Source: Lachnospiraceae bacterium (lineage in GTDB: Bacteria > Bacillota > Clostridia > Lachnospirales > Lachnospiraceae). From it: a stretch of 49,566 nt of DNA. This document shows positions 27,524-36,863 of this stretch, in pieces (position 1 is the stretch's first letter; each line of letters starts with the position of its first letter). The stretch covers positions 1 to 49,566 of the forward strand of contig JAFTJD010000010.1 of the NCBI GenBank assembly GCA_017456585.1, written 5' to 3'. Made by a program: the position numbers and the translations under genes. The notes under the pieces are model-generated. The model was not told where the DNA came from and did no database searches. It saw only the letters and a list, made by a program, of their open reading frames with translations.

Positions 27524-28739
27524 ACCACTTATATTAAAAGGTGGAGCGAAAACAGGCAAAACATGGACACTAAATGAGTTTGGCAGGCTCTTTTATGAGG
27601 ATGTGCTGTACATTGATTGCAGTAAGAGGAGTTATATGTCATATCTCGTTGAATCAAAGACGGAAGCCAGAAGGGTTATAAGTAAGCTTTCCGCTTATCA
27701 CGGAGAAGATATTATTCCCGGAAAGACGCTTATTATCTTTGATGAAGTACAGACGGTATGTGGACTTGTTCACATGATACTGAAGCTTTTTAAAGAATTG
27801 CCGGAATATCATGTGTGCATGACTGGCTTTCATGTAGAAAGAGAGCTTCCGGCGTACGATGATGATATTGTTAATCCCTATATTCTTGAAATGCGCCCTA
27901 TGAATTTCAAGGAATTTATGAGTGTGTCAGGAAATGAAGATTTGATTAGGCTTATAACTGAAGATGGCAGAATTAATGATGAGTCTGACAGAAAACGCAT
28001 TCGTGGGATTCTTAAGGATTATTTTATGGTGGGCGGTTATCCTAACGTTGTAAATACATGGATAGGAACCGGAGATATTCATAAGGTTAGAGAGGCTCAA
28101 AGATATATAATTAATGAGGTGCTTAGTGAGCTGGCGGTTGATTATCAGGAGGTGTCGGATGAGAAGCTAGATGTTCTTAAGCTTGTGTCTGATGTCCTTA
28201 AGAAAGAAAACAAGAAGTTTTTGATTCAAACACCTAAGGATGAAGACAGAATTCTTCAGAAGATAGATGAGTTACAGAGTGTAGGTTTTGTTCACAAGGT
28301 AAGCAGGGTGTCAGAAGGTAAATGGCCGCCTGAAAGGTATTTGGATGATAGCAGTTATAAACTATATCTAAGTGACGTAGGTATACTTTCATGTCTTTAT
28401 GGTCCGGAAGTCGATAAGCTTGAGGCGGATGAGTGCTTTAGTGTGTATAACGGAGCACTGACAGAACAATTTGTTTTTCAAGAGCTTAGAAGTCATAACC
28501 CCGGAACCTTGGTATATTGGACAAGTCAGAAACCACCGGCTAAAGCGGATTTTCTTTTCCATGATGTGAGAAGAATGGTTCCGATAGAAATATCAAGAAT
28601 TAATAAGAGACATACTAATGGCTTATCAATATATTCGAAGAAATATGATGTGCCGATAGGAATAAGAATATCTTTTGATGATTTTTCTAAAGATTCGTGT
28701 ATTTTAACAATACCGATATATGCAATTTGGAATTTGTAA
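27468..28739 (+). CDS. AAA family ATPase with DUF4143 domain
   Basis: 423 residues. The N-terminal AAA_14-like ATPase has Walker A GGAKTGKTW and Walker B LIIFDEVQ, and a sensor-like MTGFHVERELPAYDD. The C-terminal half matches the DUF4143 PD-(D/E)xK-like region (VYNGALTEQFVFQEL, VYWTSQ...KADFLF and VPIEI). The family is widespread in anaerobes, often in many paralogues, and function is unknown; suggested roles are in DNA metabolism or defence. The start at ATG 27468 follows AAGGAAGG and lies inside the YhfC gene. Confidence 0.85.
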   Translation: MYRSILQEMQTWKEKMHHRPLILKGGAKTGKTWTLNEFGRLFYEDVLYIDCSKRSYMSYLVESKTEARRVISKLSAYHGEDIIPGKTLIIFDEVQTVCGLVHMILKLFKELPEYHVCMTGFHVERELPAYDDDIVNPYILEMRPMNFKEFMSVSGNEDLIRLITEDGRINDESDRKRIRGILKDYFMVGGYPNVVNTWIGTGDIHKVREAQRYIINEVLSELAVDYQEVSDEKLDVLKLVSDVLKKENKKFLIQTPKDEDRILQKIDELQSVGFVHKVSRVSEGKWPPERYLDDSSYKLYLSDVGILSCLYGPEVDKLEADECFSVYNGALTEQFVFQELRSHNPGTLVYWTSQKPPAKADFLFHDVRRMVPIEISRINKRHTNGLSIYSKKYDVPIGIRISFDDFSKDSCILTIPIYAIWNL

Positions 28740-28765
28740 CAGGATTCAGAAAGGAATGAATTTCT

Positions 28766-30043
28766 ATGAAAACATTAATTAAGAATGGCAGGGTGCTCGA
28801 CCCTTCACAGAATCTTGATAAGGTGTGCAACATACTTATTGAAGAGGATAAAGTAGCCAAAATATTAGAAACAGGAGAGATGGCAGAAGCAGATAATGAG
28901 ATAGATGCGTCAGGGTGTTTTGTTATGCCGGGACTTATAGATCTGCATGTACACCTTCGTGAACCGGGATTCGAGCACAAAGAAACTATAGAGACAGGTA
29001 CTAAGGCTGCGGCAGCAGGAGGCTTTACAACTATATGTCCTATGCCTAACACGAAGCCTTCAACTGATTCGCCTGAGATGGTGGAATGGGTAGTGAAGAA
29101 AGCAGCCGAAGTGTCACCTGTTAATGTTATTCCGGTTGGAGCGGTTACGCTTGGTCAGATGGGTGATGAAGTTACAGATATAAGCGGAATGGTAGCAAAG
29201 GGTGCACTTGCAATCAGTGAAGATGGTAAATCAGTAATGAATGCCAAAGTATATAGGGAAGCCATGGAAATAGCCGCTAAAGAGGGCATTGTAGTGATGG
29301 CGCACTGTGAAGATAAGAATCTGGTCGGAAAAGGTGCTCTTAATGCTAAAGAAGCGGCAGGAAGAATCGGCGTAGAGGGTATTACCAATGCAGTAGAGGA
29401 TGTTATAGTTGCAAGAGATATCGTACTTGCTGCCGAGACTAAAGCAAGACTTCACCTTTGCCACTGTTCTACAGCAGGAAGTGTAGTGCTTTTAAGGGAT
29501 GCCAAGATAGAAGGTATAGATGTTACCGGTGAAGTGTGTCCGCACCATTTTGCAATGACTGAGGATGAGATACCTTCTGATGATGCCAACTATAAGATGA
29601 ATCCTCCGCTTAGGTCAAAAGAAGATGTACAGGCACTTAAAGAGGCGCTTAGAGATGATATAATGGATGTAATATCGACAGACCATGCACCGCATCATGC
29701 AGATGAGAAGGCTAATGGAATTGCCGAAGCACCATTTGGTATAGTTGGTCTTGAAACAGCAGTTGCACTTACTGTCACACATCTGCTTGAGGAAGGTTAT
29801 CTTACACCATTACAGATGGCGGCAAAGATGAGTACCAATCCTGCAAAGGTACTTGGTATCGATAAAGGTTCGCTTAAAGAAGGTAAGATAGCGGATATAA
29901 CGATAATTAATCCTACGGAGGAGTATGTAATAGATGTTAATACATTCGCTTCCAAAGGAAAAAATACACCTTTTAACGGTAAGACCGTAAGAGGAAAAGT
30001 AAAATATACATTAGTGGCCGGCAAAGTAGTATATGCTGATTAA
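28766..30043 (+). CDS. pyrC: Dihydroorotase
   Basis: The third step of pyrimidine synthesis. 425 residues of amidohydrolase fold: metal ligands in DLHVHLREPGFE, MAHCED, LCHCSTAG and STDHAPHH (with D) are all present, as is the conserved NPAKVLGI near the C-terminus and a composite beta domain formed from both ends. Only 26 nt separates it from the ATPase gene, with AAAGGAATG just before. It starts the pyrC-pyrF-pyrK-pyrD block. No PyrR attenuator was recognised before it. Confidence 0.96.
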   Translation: MKTLIKNGRVLDPSQNLDKVCNILIEEDKVAKILETGEMAEADNEIDASGCFVMPGLIDLHVHLREPGFEHKETIETGTKAAAAGGFTTICPMPNTKPSTDSPEMVEWVVKKAAEVSPVNVIPVGAVTLGQMGDEVTDISGMVAKGALAISEDGKSVMNAKVYREAMEIAAKEGIVVMAHCEDKNLVGKGALNAKEAAGRIGVEGITNAVEDVIVARDIVLAAETKARLHLCHCSTAGSVVLLRDAKIEGIDVTGEVCPHHFAMTEDEIPSDDANYKMNPPLRSKEDVQALKEALRDDIMDVISTDHAPHHADEKANGIAEAPFGIVGLETAVALTVTHLLEEGYLTPLQMAAKMSTNPAKVLGIDKGSLKEGKIADITIINPTEEYVIDVNTFASKGKNTPFNGKTVRGKVKYTLVAGKVVYAD

Positions 30044-30054
30044 GGAGGAAGAAT

Positions 30055-30981
30055 ATGATTAACACGCTGGTAGACAACATTAAGAAAACAAATGCACCTA
30101 TAGTTGTAGGACTTGATCCTATGCTTAATTATATGCCTGAGCATATAGTTAAGAAAGCTTTTGCTGAATACGGAGAGACACTTGAGGGTGTTGCAGAAGC
30201 TGTATGGCAGTATAATAAAGGTATAATTGACGCGACATATGACCTTATACCGGCTGTAAAGCCACAGATTGCAATGTATGAGCAGTTTGGTATTGAGGGA
30301 CTTAAGGCATACAAGCGTACATGTGATTATGCTAAAGAAAAAGACCTTGTTGTAATCGGAGATATTAAACGAGGAGATATCGGTTCTACTTCAGCAGCTT
30401 ATGCAACAGGACATGTTGGTAAGGTTAAGATTGGTAATAATACATTTGTTCCGTTTAACGAGGATTTTGTAACTGTTAATCCATATCTCGGAACAGATGG
30501 CGTTAAGCCTTTTGTTGATGTGTGTAAGGAAGAAAACAAGGGAATCTTTGTACTTGTTAAGACATCTAATCCTTCAAGCGGAGAGTTCCAGGACAGATTA
30601 ATAGATGGTCGTCCGCTTTATGAGTGGGTAGGCGAGAAGGTTGTTGAATGGGGTAGCGAGCACATGGGTAATGATTACAGCTATGTTGGTGCTGTTGTAG
30701 GTGCTACTTATCCTGAGATGGGTAAGATACTTCGTAAGCAGATGCCTAAGACATTTATTCTTGTACCGGGCTACGGCGCACAGGGCGGTAAGGGTAAAGA
30801 CCTTGTTCATTTCTTCAATGAGGATGGACTTGGTGCAATTATCAATTCATCAAGAGGAATTATCGCAGCTTATAAGCAGGAGGCTTATGCTAAGTTTGGT
30901 GCGGAAGGTTATGCGGATGCATCAAGAGCAGCTGTTAAGGATATGATTCTTGATATCAGCCAGGCTATAGAGAGCAGATAG
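30055..30981 (+). CDS. pyrF: Orotidine 5'-phosphate decarboxylase (type 2)
   Basis: Converts OMP to UMP. 308 residues, the longer type 2 form. The catalytic motif is DIKRGDIGSTS, and GLDPMLNYMPEH near the N-terminus, NPYLGTDGVKPF and PGYGAQGGK near the phosphate site are typical. A perfect AAGGAGG lies 8 nt before ATG 30055, 11 nt after pyrC. Confidence 0.95.
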   Translation: MINTLVDNIKKTNAPIVVGLDPMLNYMPEHIVKKAFAEYGETLEGVAEAVWQYNKGIIDATYDLIPAVKPQIAMYEQFGIEGLKAYKRTCDYAKEKDLVVIGDIKRGDIGSTSAAYATGHVGKVKIGNNTFVPFNEDFVTVNPYLGTDGVKPFVDVCKEENKGIFVLVKTSNPSSGEFQDRLIDGRPLYEWVGEKVVEWGSEHMGNDYSYVGAVVGATYPEMGKILRKQMPKTFILVPGYGAQGGKGKDLVHFFNEDGLGAIINSSRGIIAAYKQEAYAKFGAEGYADASRAAVKDMILDISQAIESR

Positions 30982-31068
30982 GATTTGTATATCAGGTAAT
31001 TGATAATAGAAAAAGTTGTACGGATATAACGACAGATGTGCGTGCAGAACGAAAGGAAAATGATAACC

Positions 31069-31833
31069 ATGTCAAAAGTTAAAATGGATGCTGTGATAAT
31101 CAGTCAGGAGAAAATAGCACAGGATATATACAGCATGTGGTTTAAGGCAGAGGCTATAGCAAGTGAAGCTAAACCGGGACAGTTTGTAGCGGTTTATTCA
31201 GACAACGGAGCTAACCTTCTTCCAAGACCTATAAGTATATGTGAGATAGATAAGGTAAATGGAAGTCTACGTATAGTATATCGTGTTGTAGGTAAAGGAA
31301 CCGACGAGTTTTCTAAGAAAACAGCAGGAGATAAGCTCTCTGTTATGGGACCTCTCGGTAATGGCTTTACCTTAAAGGATAAGAAGGCTATACTTATCGG
31401 CGGAGGAATAGGTGTGCCGCCGATGTTAGAGCTTGCTAAGAGTCTTGAGTGTGAGAAAGTAGTAGTTGCAGGATATAGAAGTGAACTTTTCTTAGATGAA
31501 GATTTTAAGAAGGTAGCACCATTCTATGTGGCAACAGAAGACGGAAGTACAGGAACAAAGGGTACTGTAATTGACGCTATTAAGGCTAATGACTTAAAAG
31601 CAGATATTATATATGCATGTGGACCTACTCCGATGTTAAGAGCACTTAAAGAGTATGCAATTGCTAATGATATGGAAGCACAGATTTCTATGGAAGAAAA
31701 GATGGCGTGCGGAATCGGTGCATGTCTTGCGTGTGTTTGCAAGTCAAAAGATAAGGATGAGCATACTAATGTTAACAATAAGCGTATCTGTAAGGACGGA
31801 CCTGTATTTGATGCAAGGGAGGTGGAGCTGTAA
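31069..31833 (+). CDS. pyrK: Dihydroorotate dehydrogenase electron-transfer subunit
   Basis: The FAD/[2Fe-2S] partner of PyrD in the NAD-dependent class 1B enzyme. 254 residues. FAD-binding RPISICEI, an NAD-site GGGIGVPPMLELAKSL, CGPTPMLRAL and the four [2Fe-2S] cysteines in CGIGACLACVC plus the later Cys of KRICKDGPVF. ATG 31069 has AAGGA at a suitable distance; ATGs at 31036 and 31060 are less well placed. Its TAA overlaps the pyrD ATG by one base. Confidence 0.94.
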   Translation: MSKVKMDAVIISQEKIAQDIYSMWFKAEAIASEAKPGQFVAVYSDNGANLLPRPISICEIDKVNGSLRIVYRVVGKGTDEFSKKTAGDKLSVMGPLGNGFTLKDKKAILIGGGIGVPPMLELAKSLECEKVVVAGYRSELFLDEDFKKVAPFYVATEDGSTGTKGTVIDAIKANDLKADIIYACGPTPMLRALKEYAIANDMEAQISMEEKMACGIGACLACVCKSKDKDEHTNVNNKRICKDGPVFDAREVEL

Positions 31834-32738
31834 TGGTTAGTACAAAAGTTAATCTTGCGGGAGTAGAACTTAAGAATTCGGTTATGACAGCTTCAGGTAC
31901 CTTTGGTTCAGGCAAAGAATATAGTGAATTCGTTGACCTTAGTAAGCTTGGCGCTGTGGTAACAAAGGGTGTTGCCAATATTCCTTGGCCGGGTAACCCG
32001 ACACCTAGAATTGCGGAAACCTATGGTGGTATGATTAATGCTATCGGACTTCAGAATCCGGGAATCGATGTGTTTGTAGAGAGAGATATTCCTTTCTTAA
32101 AACAGTATGATACAAAGATTATCGTTAATGTGTGCGGTAAGACTACTGAGGATTATTGTGAAGTGGTAGAGAGACTTAATGATGAGCCGATAGACATGAT
32201 GGAGATTAATATTTCATGTCCTAACGTAAAGGAAGGCGGTATTGCATTCGGACAGAATGCGAAGGCGGTTGAGGCTATTACTGCGGAGCTTAAGAAGAGA
32301 GCTAAGAAGCCGATAATCATGAAGCTTAGTCCCAACGTAACAGACATTACAGAGATGGCAAGAGCAGCAGAGGCAGGTGGTGCTGATGTATTGTCACTTA
32401 TCAATACACTTACAGGTATGAAGATAGATATCTATCGTAAGACATTTGCACTTGCTAATAAGACAGGAGGACTTTCGGGTCCTGCCATAAAACCGGTTGC
32501 GGTTAGGATGGTATATCAGGTTGCCAATGCCGTAAAGATTCCGATTATCGGTATGGGCGGTATTGCTACGGCAGAGGATGCCATGGAGTTTATTCTCGCA
32601 GGAGCAACTGCGGTTTCTGTGGGAACAGCGAATTTCGCAGACCCATATGCGACAGTAAAGGTGGCAGAGGGAATAGAAAGATATCTTGAGTCTCAGGGCT
32701 TTAAGGATATAAATGAGTGCATAGGTCTTGTAAAATAA
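31833..32738 (+). CDS. pyrD: Dihydroorotate dehydrogenase class 1B catalytic subunit
   Basis: Oxidises dihydroorotate to orotate with FMN and electron transfer through PyrK. 301 residues with MTASGTFGSGKE, GLQNPGID, the MEINISCPNVKEGG active-site region with the catalytic Cys, and the FMN phosphate site MGGIATAEDAMEFILAGATAVSVGTANF (quoted as landmarks). GGGAGG precedes the ATG, which overlaps the pyrK stop (TAATG). Confidence 0.96.
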   Translation: MVSTKVNLAGVELKNSVMTASGTFGSGKEYSEFVDLSKLGAVVTKGVANIPWPGNPTPRIAETYGGMINAIGLQNPGIDVFVERDIPFLKQYDTKIIVNVCGKTTEDYCEVVERLNDEPIDMMEINISCPNVKEGGIAFGQNAKAVEAITAELKKRAKKPIIMKLSPNVTDITEMARAAEAGGADVLSLINTLTGMKIDIYRKTFALANKTGGLSGPAIKPVAVRMVYQVANAVKIPIIGMGGIATAEDAMEFILAGATAVSVGTANFADPYATVKVAEGIERYLESQGFKDINECIGLVK

Positions 32739-32789
32739 GACTATAGCTATAAGGAGTAATTATTTTAATACAAGAAAAGGGGAAAAGAA

Positions 32790-33506
32790 ATGCTAAAAAT
32801 TAATAATTTAACTAAGATTTACGGAGAAAAGAAAGCAGTTGACAATCTTACGTTACATATTGCACCGGGAGAAATATATGGTTTTATCGGACATAACGGA
32901 GCGGGTAAGACAACAACATTAAAGGCAATTGTCGGCATCCTTAGATTTGATGAGGGTGAGATTTATGTTGACGGAGTATCTGTTAAAGACAAGCCACTTG
33001 AGTGTAAGAAAAGAATAGCTTATATTCCGGATAATCCTGACTTATATGAGTACATGTCAGGTATTCAGTATCTTAATTTTATCGGAGATATATTTGGAAT
33101 TGAAGCAAATGTAAGACAGGAAAGAATTCATAAATATGCGGACATATTTGAATTAACAGGAGACCTTGCACAGCCTATTTCAGCTTATTCACATGGTATG
33201 AAGCAGAAGCTAGCAATTATTTCAGCATGGATGCATGAGCCGAAGCTCATCATTATGGATGAACCATTCGTTGGACTTGATCCTAAGGCATCGCATCTTC
33301 TTAAGGAGATGATGAAGGAGTTCTGTGAAAAGGGAGGAGCTATTTTCTTCTCGACTCACGTGCTTGAGGTGGCAGAGAAATTATGCGATAAGGTTGCTAT
33401 CATTAAGGCCGGTGAACTTATTAAAGCCGGAACTATGGAAGAGGTTAAAGGCGATACCTCGCTTGAGAGCGTATTTCTTGAGCAGGAGGTAGAGGAGAAT
33501 GAATAA
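32790..33506 (+). CDS. ABC transporter ATP-binding protein (exporter)
   Basis: 238 residues of one ABC domain: Walker A GHNGAGKTT, a CcmA/NatA-like signature YSHGMKQKL, Walker B LIIMDEPFVGLDP and FFSTHVLEVAEKL. The type is that of two-component exporters such as BcrA/EcsA. GGGGAAAAG precedes ATG. It overlaps the permease gene by 8 nt, so the two form one transporter. Substrate unknown. Confidence 0.93.
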   Translation: MLKINNLTKIYGEKKAVDNLTLHIAPGEIYGFIGHNGAGKTTTLKAIVGILRFDEGEIYVDGVSVKDKPLECKKRIAYIPDNPDLYEYMSGIQYLNFIGDIFGIEANVRQERIHKYADIFELTGDLAQPISAYSHGMKQKLAIISAWMHEPKLIIMDEPFVGLDPKASHLLKEMMKEFCEKGGAIFFSTHVLEVAEKLCDKVAIIKAGELIKAGTMEEVKGDTSLESVFLEQEVEENE

Positions 33507-35094
33507 AGCCTTATTAAAAAAGCAGTTTATGGAGGTTTTTGCCTGGGTATACAGAAATCCTAAGACAGGTAAGAGCCGTTCTAAACTCGGTATATTAGGT
33601 AATATATTAATGTACGTTGTTGTTTTTGGCATAGTAGGCGTTATGTTCTTTGGCGTTGCCGATTCACTTTGTAAGCCACTTGCAAGTGTCGGATTTGCTT
33701 GGCTTTACATGGCACTTATGGGGCTCATGGCAATGCTTCTTGGTGTAATAGGAAGTGTATTTAATACATATACATCCTTGTATCAGGCAAAGGATAATGA
33801 TTTATTGCTTTCATTACCGATACCTGCTTCAAAGATTCTTATAATAAGACTTATTGGCGTATATGCAATGGGACTTATGTATGAGCTCATGGTTATGATA
33901 CCGGCAATTATCGTTTTATTTGTAAATGTGTCATTAAGTTTGCCTGCAATTATTTTTTCAATTTTAATACCGATAGTATTATCAATATTGATTCTTACAC
34001 TGTCATGTATTCTTGGATGGCTTGTGGCACTTGTAAGCAGCAAGTTAAAGAGCAAGAATATAATAACAGTAATATTATCACTTGCTTTTATTGCTGCATA
34101 CTATTATTTCTACGGACAGGCATATTCAATGTTACAGGCTATACTTGCTAATCCGCAAGCTATAGGTGACAGCATAAAGAGCGTGCTTTATCCATTCTAT
34201 CATATGGGTCTTGCTTCAGAGGGTAACGCAGTATCGATGCTTATCTTCAGTGGGATAATTTTTGCAATATTCGCAGTAGTATATTTTATTCTTATGCGCA
34301 GCTTTATTAAGCTTGCTACAACTAATCTTGGTTCTAAGAAAGTAAAATATAAGGCTAAAGACGTTAAGATGAAATCCATCAAGTCAGCACTTTTCAGAAA
34401 AGAAATGCGCAGATTCCTCGGAAGCTCAAGCTATATGCTTAACTGTGGACTCGGAATAGTATTTTTGATTATTCTTACTGCAATAATTGTAGTTAAGGCG
34501 GGAGCGATTACAACGAATCTCCCTGCACTTTTGGGAGATGGAATAGACATATTACCGCTGTTTATCGTTGCCGGAATATGTATGATGGCAGGAATGAACG
34601 ATATTTCAGCACCGTCTGTTTCGCTTGAGGGTAAAACTATATGGCAGTTACAGTCATTGCCTGTAAAAGCAAGTGACGTAATTACAGCAAAGCTTAATCT
34701 GCATCTGGTGCTTACTTTAGTACCTTCACTTATCTCAACAGTTGCCATGATAGTTATATTCAGACCGGGTGTAGTTATGAGCATTCTTATGGTGGTAGTA
34801 GTTGCTTTGTTTGTACTATTTACAGCAGAGATAGGACTTGTTCTCGGACTTAAGATGCCTAATCTTTCATGGAGTACCGAAATAGTGCCTATAAAGCAGA
34901 GTATGAGTGTAACCATTGCTTTATTTGCCGGATGGATTATTATGCTTGTATTCGGAGTTATATATTTCTTAATTTATAAATTTATAACAGTTATGATATT
35001 CATGATAGGTGTTACAGCAGTTCTTGCTTTATTGTCATTCTTGTTCTATAAATGGCTTACAACAAGAGGTGCTAGGATATTTGAGGAATTATAA
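33499..35094 (+). CDS. ABC exporter membrane subunit
   Basis: 531 residues with about twelve hydrophobic segments and few long loops. The pattern DNDLLLSLPIPASKILIIRL after the first helices and the second similar LQSLPVKASDVITAKL block are diagnostic of putative two-component ABC exporter permeases (EcsB/YhaP-like 16-kDa repeats). It is translated in overlap with the ATP-binding gene. Function could be export of peptides or antibiotics, or immunity. A stem at 35115-35159 follows. Confidence 0.82.
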   Translation: MNKALLKKQFMEVFAWVYRNPKTGKSRSKLGILGNILMYVVVFGIVGVMFFGVADSLCKPLASVGFAWLYMALMGLMAMLLGVIGSVFNTYTSLYQAKDNDLLLSLPIPASKILIIRLIGVYAMGLMYELMVMIPAIIVLFVNVSLSLPAIIFSILIPIVLSILILTLSCILGWLVALVSSKLKSKNIITVILSLAFIAAYYYFYGQAYSMLQAILANPQAIGDSIKSVLYPFYHMGLASEGNAVSMLIFSGIIFAIFAVVYFILMRSFIKLATTNLGSKKVKYKAKDVKMKSIKSALFRKEMRRFLGSSSYMLNCGLGIVFLIILTAIIVVKAGAITTNLPALLGDGIDILPLFIVAGICMMAGMNDISAPSVSLEGKTIWQLQSLPVKASDVITAKLNLHLVLTLVPSLISTVAMIVIFRPGVVMSILMVVVVALFVLFTAEIGLVLGLKMPNLSWSTEIVPIKQSMSVTIALFAGWIIMLVFGVIYFLIYKFITVMIFMIGVTAVLALLSFLFYKWLTTRGARIFEEL

Positions 35095-35114
35095 TAGGTC
35101 ATAAGAAAATATTG

Positions 35115-35159
35115 CCTTCCCGGGGTGTTGTCTGCTAAAAGAGATATCATCCGGGAAGG
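35115..35159. promoter_or_regulatory. Hairpin between ABC exporter and LRR gene
   Basis: CCTTCCCGG (35115-35123) and CCGGGAAGG (35151-35159) form a perfect 9-bp arm with a 27-nt loop; TATAAT begins right after the stem (35160-35165). It may be an operator or a long-loop terminator. Confidence 0.35.
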
Positions 35160-35205
35160 TATAATAATTTGTGGATATATTTGTAATAACGAAAGAGGAG
35201 TAAGT

Positions 35206-36366
35206 ATGTCAGAAGAGAAAAATATAAAATCAAAACAAAAGATAAATGTAAAAATGCTTACCATAATTGCGGTAATAATAGCAGTTCTTGCTATAGCTGT
35301 GGTTATTGTGCTTCTACTTCCTAAAGATGCTAAAGCGGATGAACTTAAAGAACAGCTTAACCTTGGGGAAAAGTACCTTGACGAGTTAGAATATGAGCAG
35401 GCAATCGCTGCGTATCTTGAAGCTATAGAGATAGATCCGAAATGCGAAGAAGCATACTTTGCATTGGTTGATATCTATGTGGCAATGGGTGATTATGATT
35501 CAGCCATGAATGTGCTTGAGGATGCCGAAGAAGTACTGGGTGAAGGTGTAGTAGAGAAAAAGCGGAAAGAGGTTGAAGATAAGAAGGCTTCCTCAGATAC
35601 GAATAAAGAGACAACAGTTGCTGACCGGGAAGAATCGGAAACAACGACACAGAATTCAGGAGATTATGCAATCGACTGGCAGGATGAGAACCTCGAGAAA
35701 GCTATGCGTGAGATAACTGGCATAACTGACAGAGAAATCATGTATAGTGATGTATGTGATATACAAATTTTAGGATTATCTAATCGAAATATTACTAATA
35801 TTAATGCACTTGCCTGTTTAACTGAGTTAACAAATCTTGAATTGAGAGCTAATGCTATTGTTGATATAACTGCATTATCAAATATGACAAATTTAAAGGT
35901 ACTTAGTTTGAGCGAAAATCAGATTAAAGATATAACTCCACTTAGCAATTTGACAACGTTGGTATACCTTTGTTTGGATTGGAATCAGATTACCGATATC
36001 AGTCCGGTGAGTAATCTTGTTAATCTGGGAACACTCTATTTGAGTATGAATAACGTAGGTGATATTAGTGCACTTAAGAATCTTAATAAACTTGGACAGC
36101 TTAGCTTGTTTAATTGTGGAGTTAGCGATATAAGTGCGTTAAGCAATCTGACTAATTTAAAATATCTCTTTATGGAATACAATACCATAAGCGATGTGAG
36201 TTCGTTAAGTGGGTTAGTTAATTTGGAGAGCCTTTCACTTAGGGGAAATCAAATATATGATGTTAGCATGTTAGGGAAGTTAGTTAACCTTAAAGAACTT
36301 AATCTTGAAAATAATTATATTACAGATTATTCGGCGGTAGAATTTGTGCCTTATTTGAGTAAATAG
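35206..36366 (+). CDS. Membrane-anchored TPR / leucine-rich repeat protein
   Basis: 386 residues. A single membrane helix (about 17-37) after a lysine-rich N-terminus points to a type II anchor with the rest outside. Then come one or two TPR units (YLDELEYEQAIAAYLEAIEIDPKCEEAYFAL, summarised), an acidic Ser/Thr linker and about eight SDS22/internalin-type LRR repeats of about 22 residues with LxxLxLxxNxIxDIxxLxxL spacing. It ends with a short cap. AGGAG at 35196-35200 fixes ATG 35206. Such proteins usually bind other proteins on the cell surface. Neighbour of an ABC exporter; no functional link proven. Confidence 0.85.
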   Translation: MSEEKNIKSKQKINVKMLTIIAVIIAVLAIAVVIVLLLPKDAKADELKEQLNLGEKYLDELEYEQAIAAYLEAIEIDPKCEEAYFALVDIYVAMGDYDSAMNVLEDAEEVLGEGVVEKKRKEVEDKKASSDTNKETTVADREESETTTQNSGDYAIDWQDENLEKAMREITGITDREIMYSDVCDIQILGLSNRNITNINALACLTELTNLELRANAIVDITALSNMTNLKVLSLSENQIKDITPLSNLTTLVYLCLDWNQITDISPVSNLVNLGTLYLSMNNVGDISALKNLNKLGQLSLFNCGVSDISALSNLTNLKYLFMEYNTISDVSSLSGLVNLESLSLRGNQIYDVSMLGKLVNLKELNLENNYITDYSAVEFVPYLSK

Positions 36367-36414
36367 AGAAATTATGTAATGACGATTGATAGATAGTGAA
36401 TTACATGTGTTTAA

Positions 36415-36486
36415 TTTGAATCCGAAAGTTTGGATGAAGCTGTAACAAAAGAATATGCAGTTATACCTGCAAGTTACTTCGATTGA
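36415..36486 (+). pseudogene. Possible remnant of a C-terminal coding end
   Basis: A 23-codon open stretch reads FESESLDEAVTKEYAVIPASYFD and stop, which has the composition of a real protein end, but no start codon, ribosome binding site or upstream domain is present. It lies between the LRR gene and the terminator at 36503. Only a suspicion. Confidence 0.2.
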
Positions 36487-36502
36487 TAATTTTTAGAAAA
36501 AC

Positions 36503-36538
36503 CCTATGCGCAAGCTACACATGCGTATAGGTTTTTTT
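36503..36538 (+). terminator. rho-independent terminator before the DUF3791/DUF3990 cassette
   Basis: A 10-bp stem (36503-36512 with 36522-36531, one G-T pair), extended by A/T pairing, then TTTTTTT. Confidence 0.85.
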
Positions 36539-36632
36539 ATTTTAAAGTACGTATAGATAAATTCTACATTTTGTAGTAATATAATATCAGCTATCACATT
36601 TATATGAAAATGATTTGCCGGAGGTGGAAACG

Positions 36633-36863
36633 ATGATGAATATCAAAGATAGTAAAGAACTTGAATTTGCGGTATTTTGTATTGAAAATGTTGCGATTAG
36701 TCTTGGAATGAATGCACAGTACGTGTATAAATTAATGACAGAGGAAAGCGATATATTGAATTCATATATCGTTCCCGGCTACGAAATGCTTCATACACAA
36801 GGTAAGGAATATATTGTTAATGATATTATTGGAATTATGCGAGAAAGAGGGGTGCTTGAATGA
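36633..36863 (+). CDS. DUF3791 family protein
   Basis: 76 residues, helical, with EFAVFCIENVAISLGMNAQYVYKLM and a C-terminal HTQGKEYIVNDIIGIMRERGV core that is typical for DUF3791. GGAGG (36620-36624) precedes ATG 36633. Overlaps the next gene by 4 nt (ATGA). It is likely a small partner (antitoxin-like) of the DUF3990 protein; this role is inferred from the arrangement only. Confidence 0.8.
   Translation: MMNIKDSKELEFAVFCIENVAISLGMNAQYVYKLMTEESDILNSYIVPGYEMLHTQGKEYIVNDIIGIMRERGVLE

Noticed and set aside
28740..28765. PyrR-type attenuator before pyrC
   Set aside because: Only 26 nt separates it from the previous gene; no binding loop or terminator.
30598..30810. Minus-strand and alternative-frame open frames over pyr, pur, pot and other housekeeping genes
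   Set aside because: All are shadows of well-supported genes and lack ribosome binding sites and recognisable domains.
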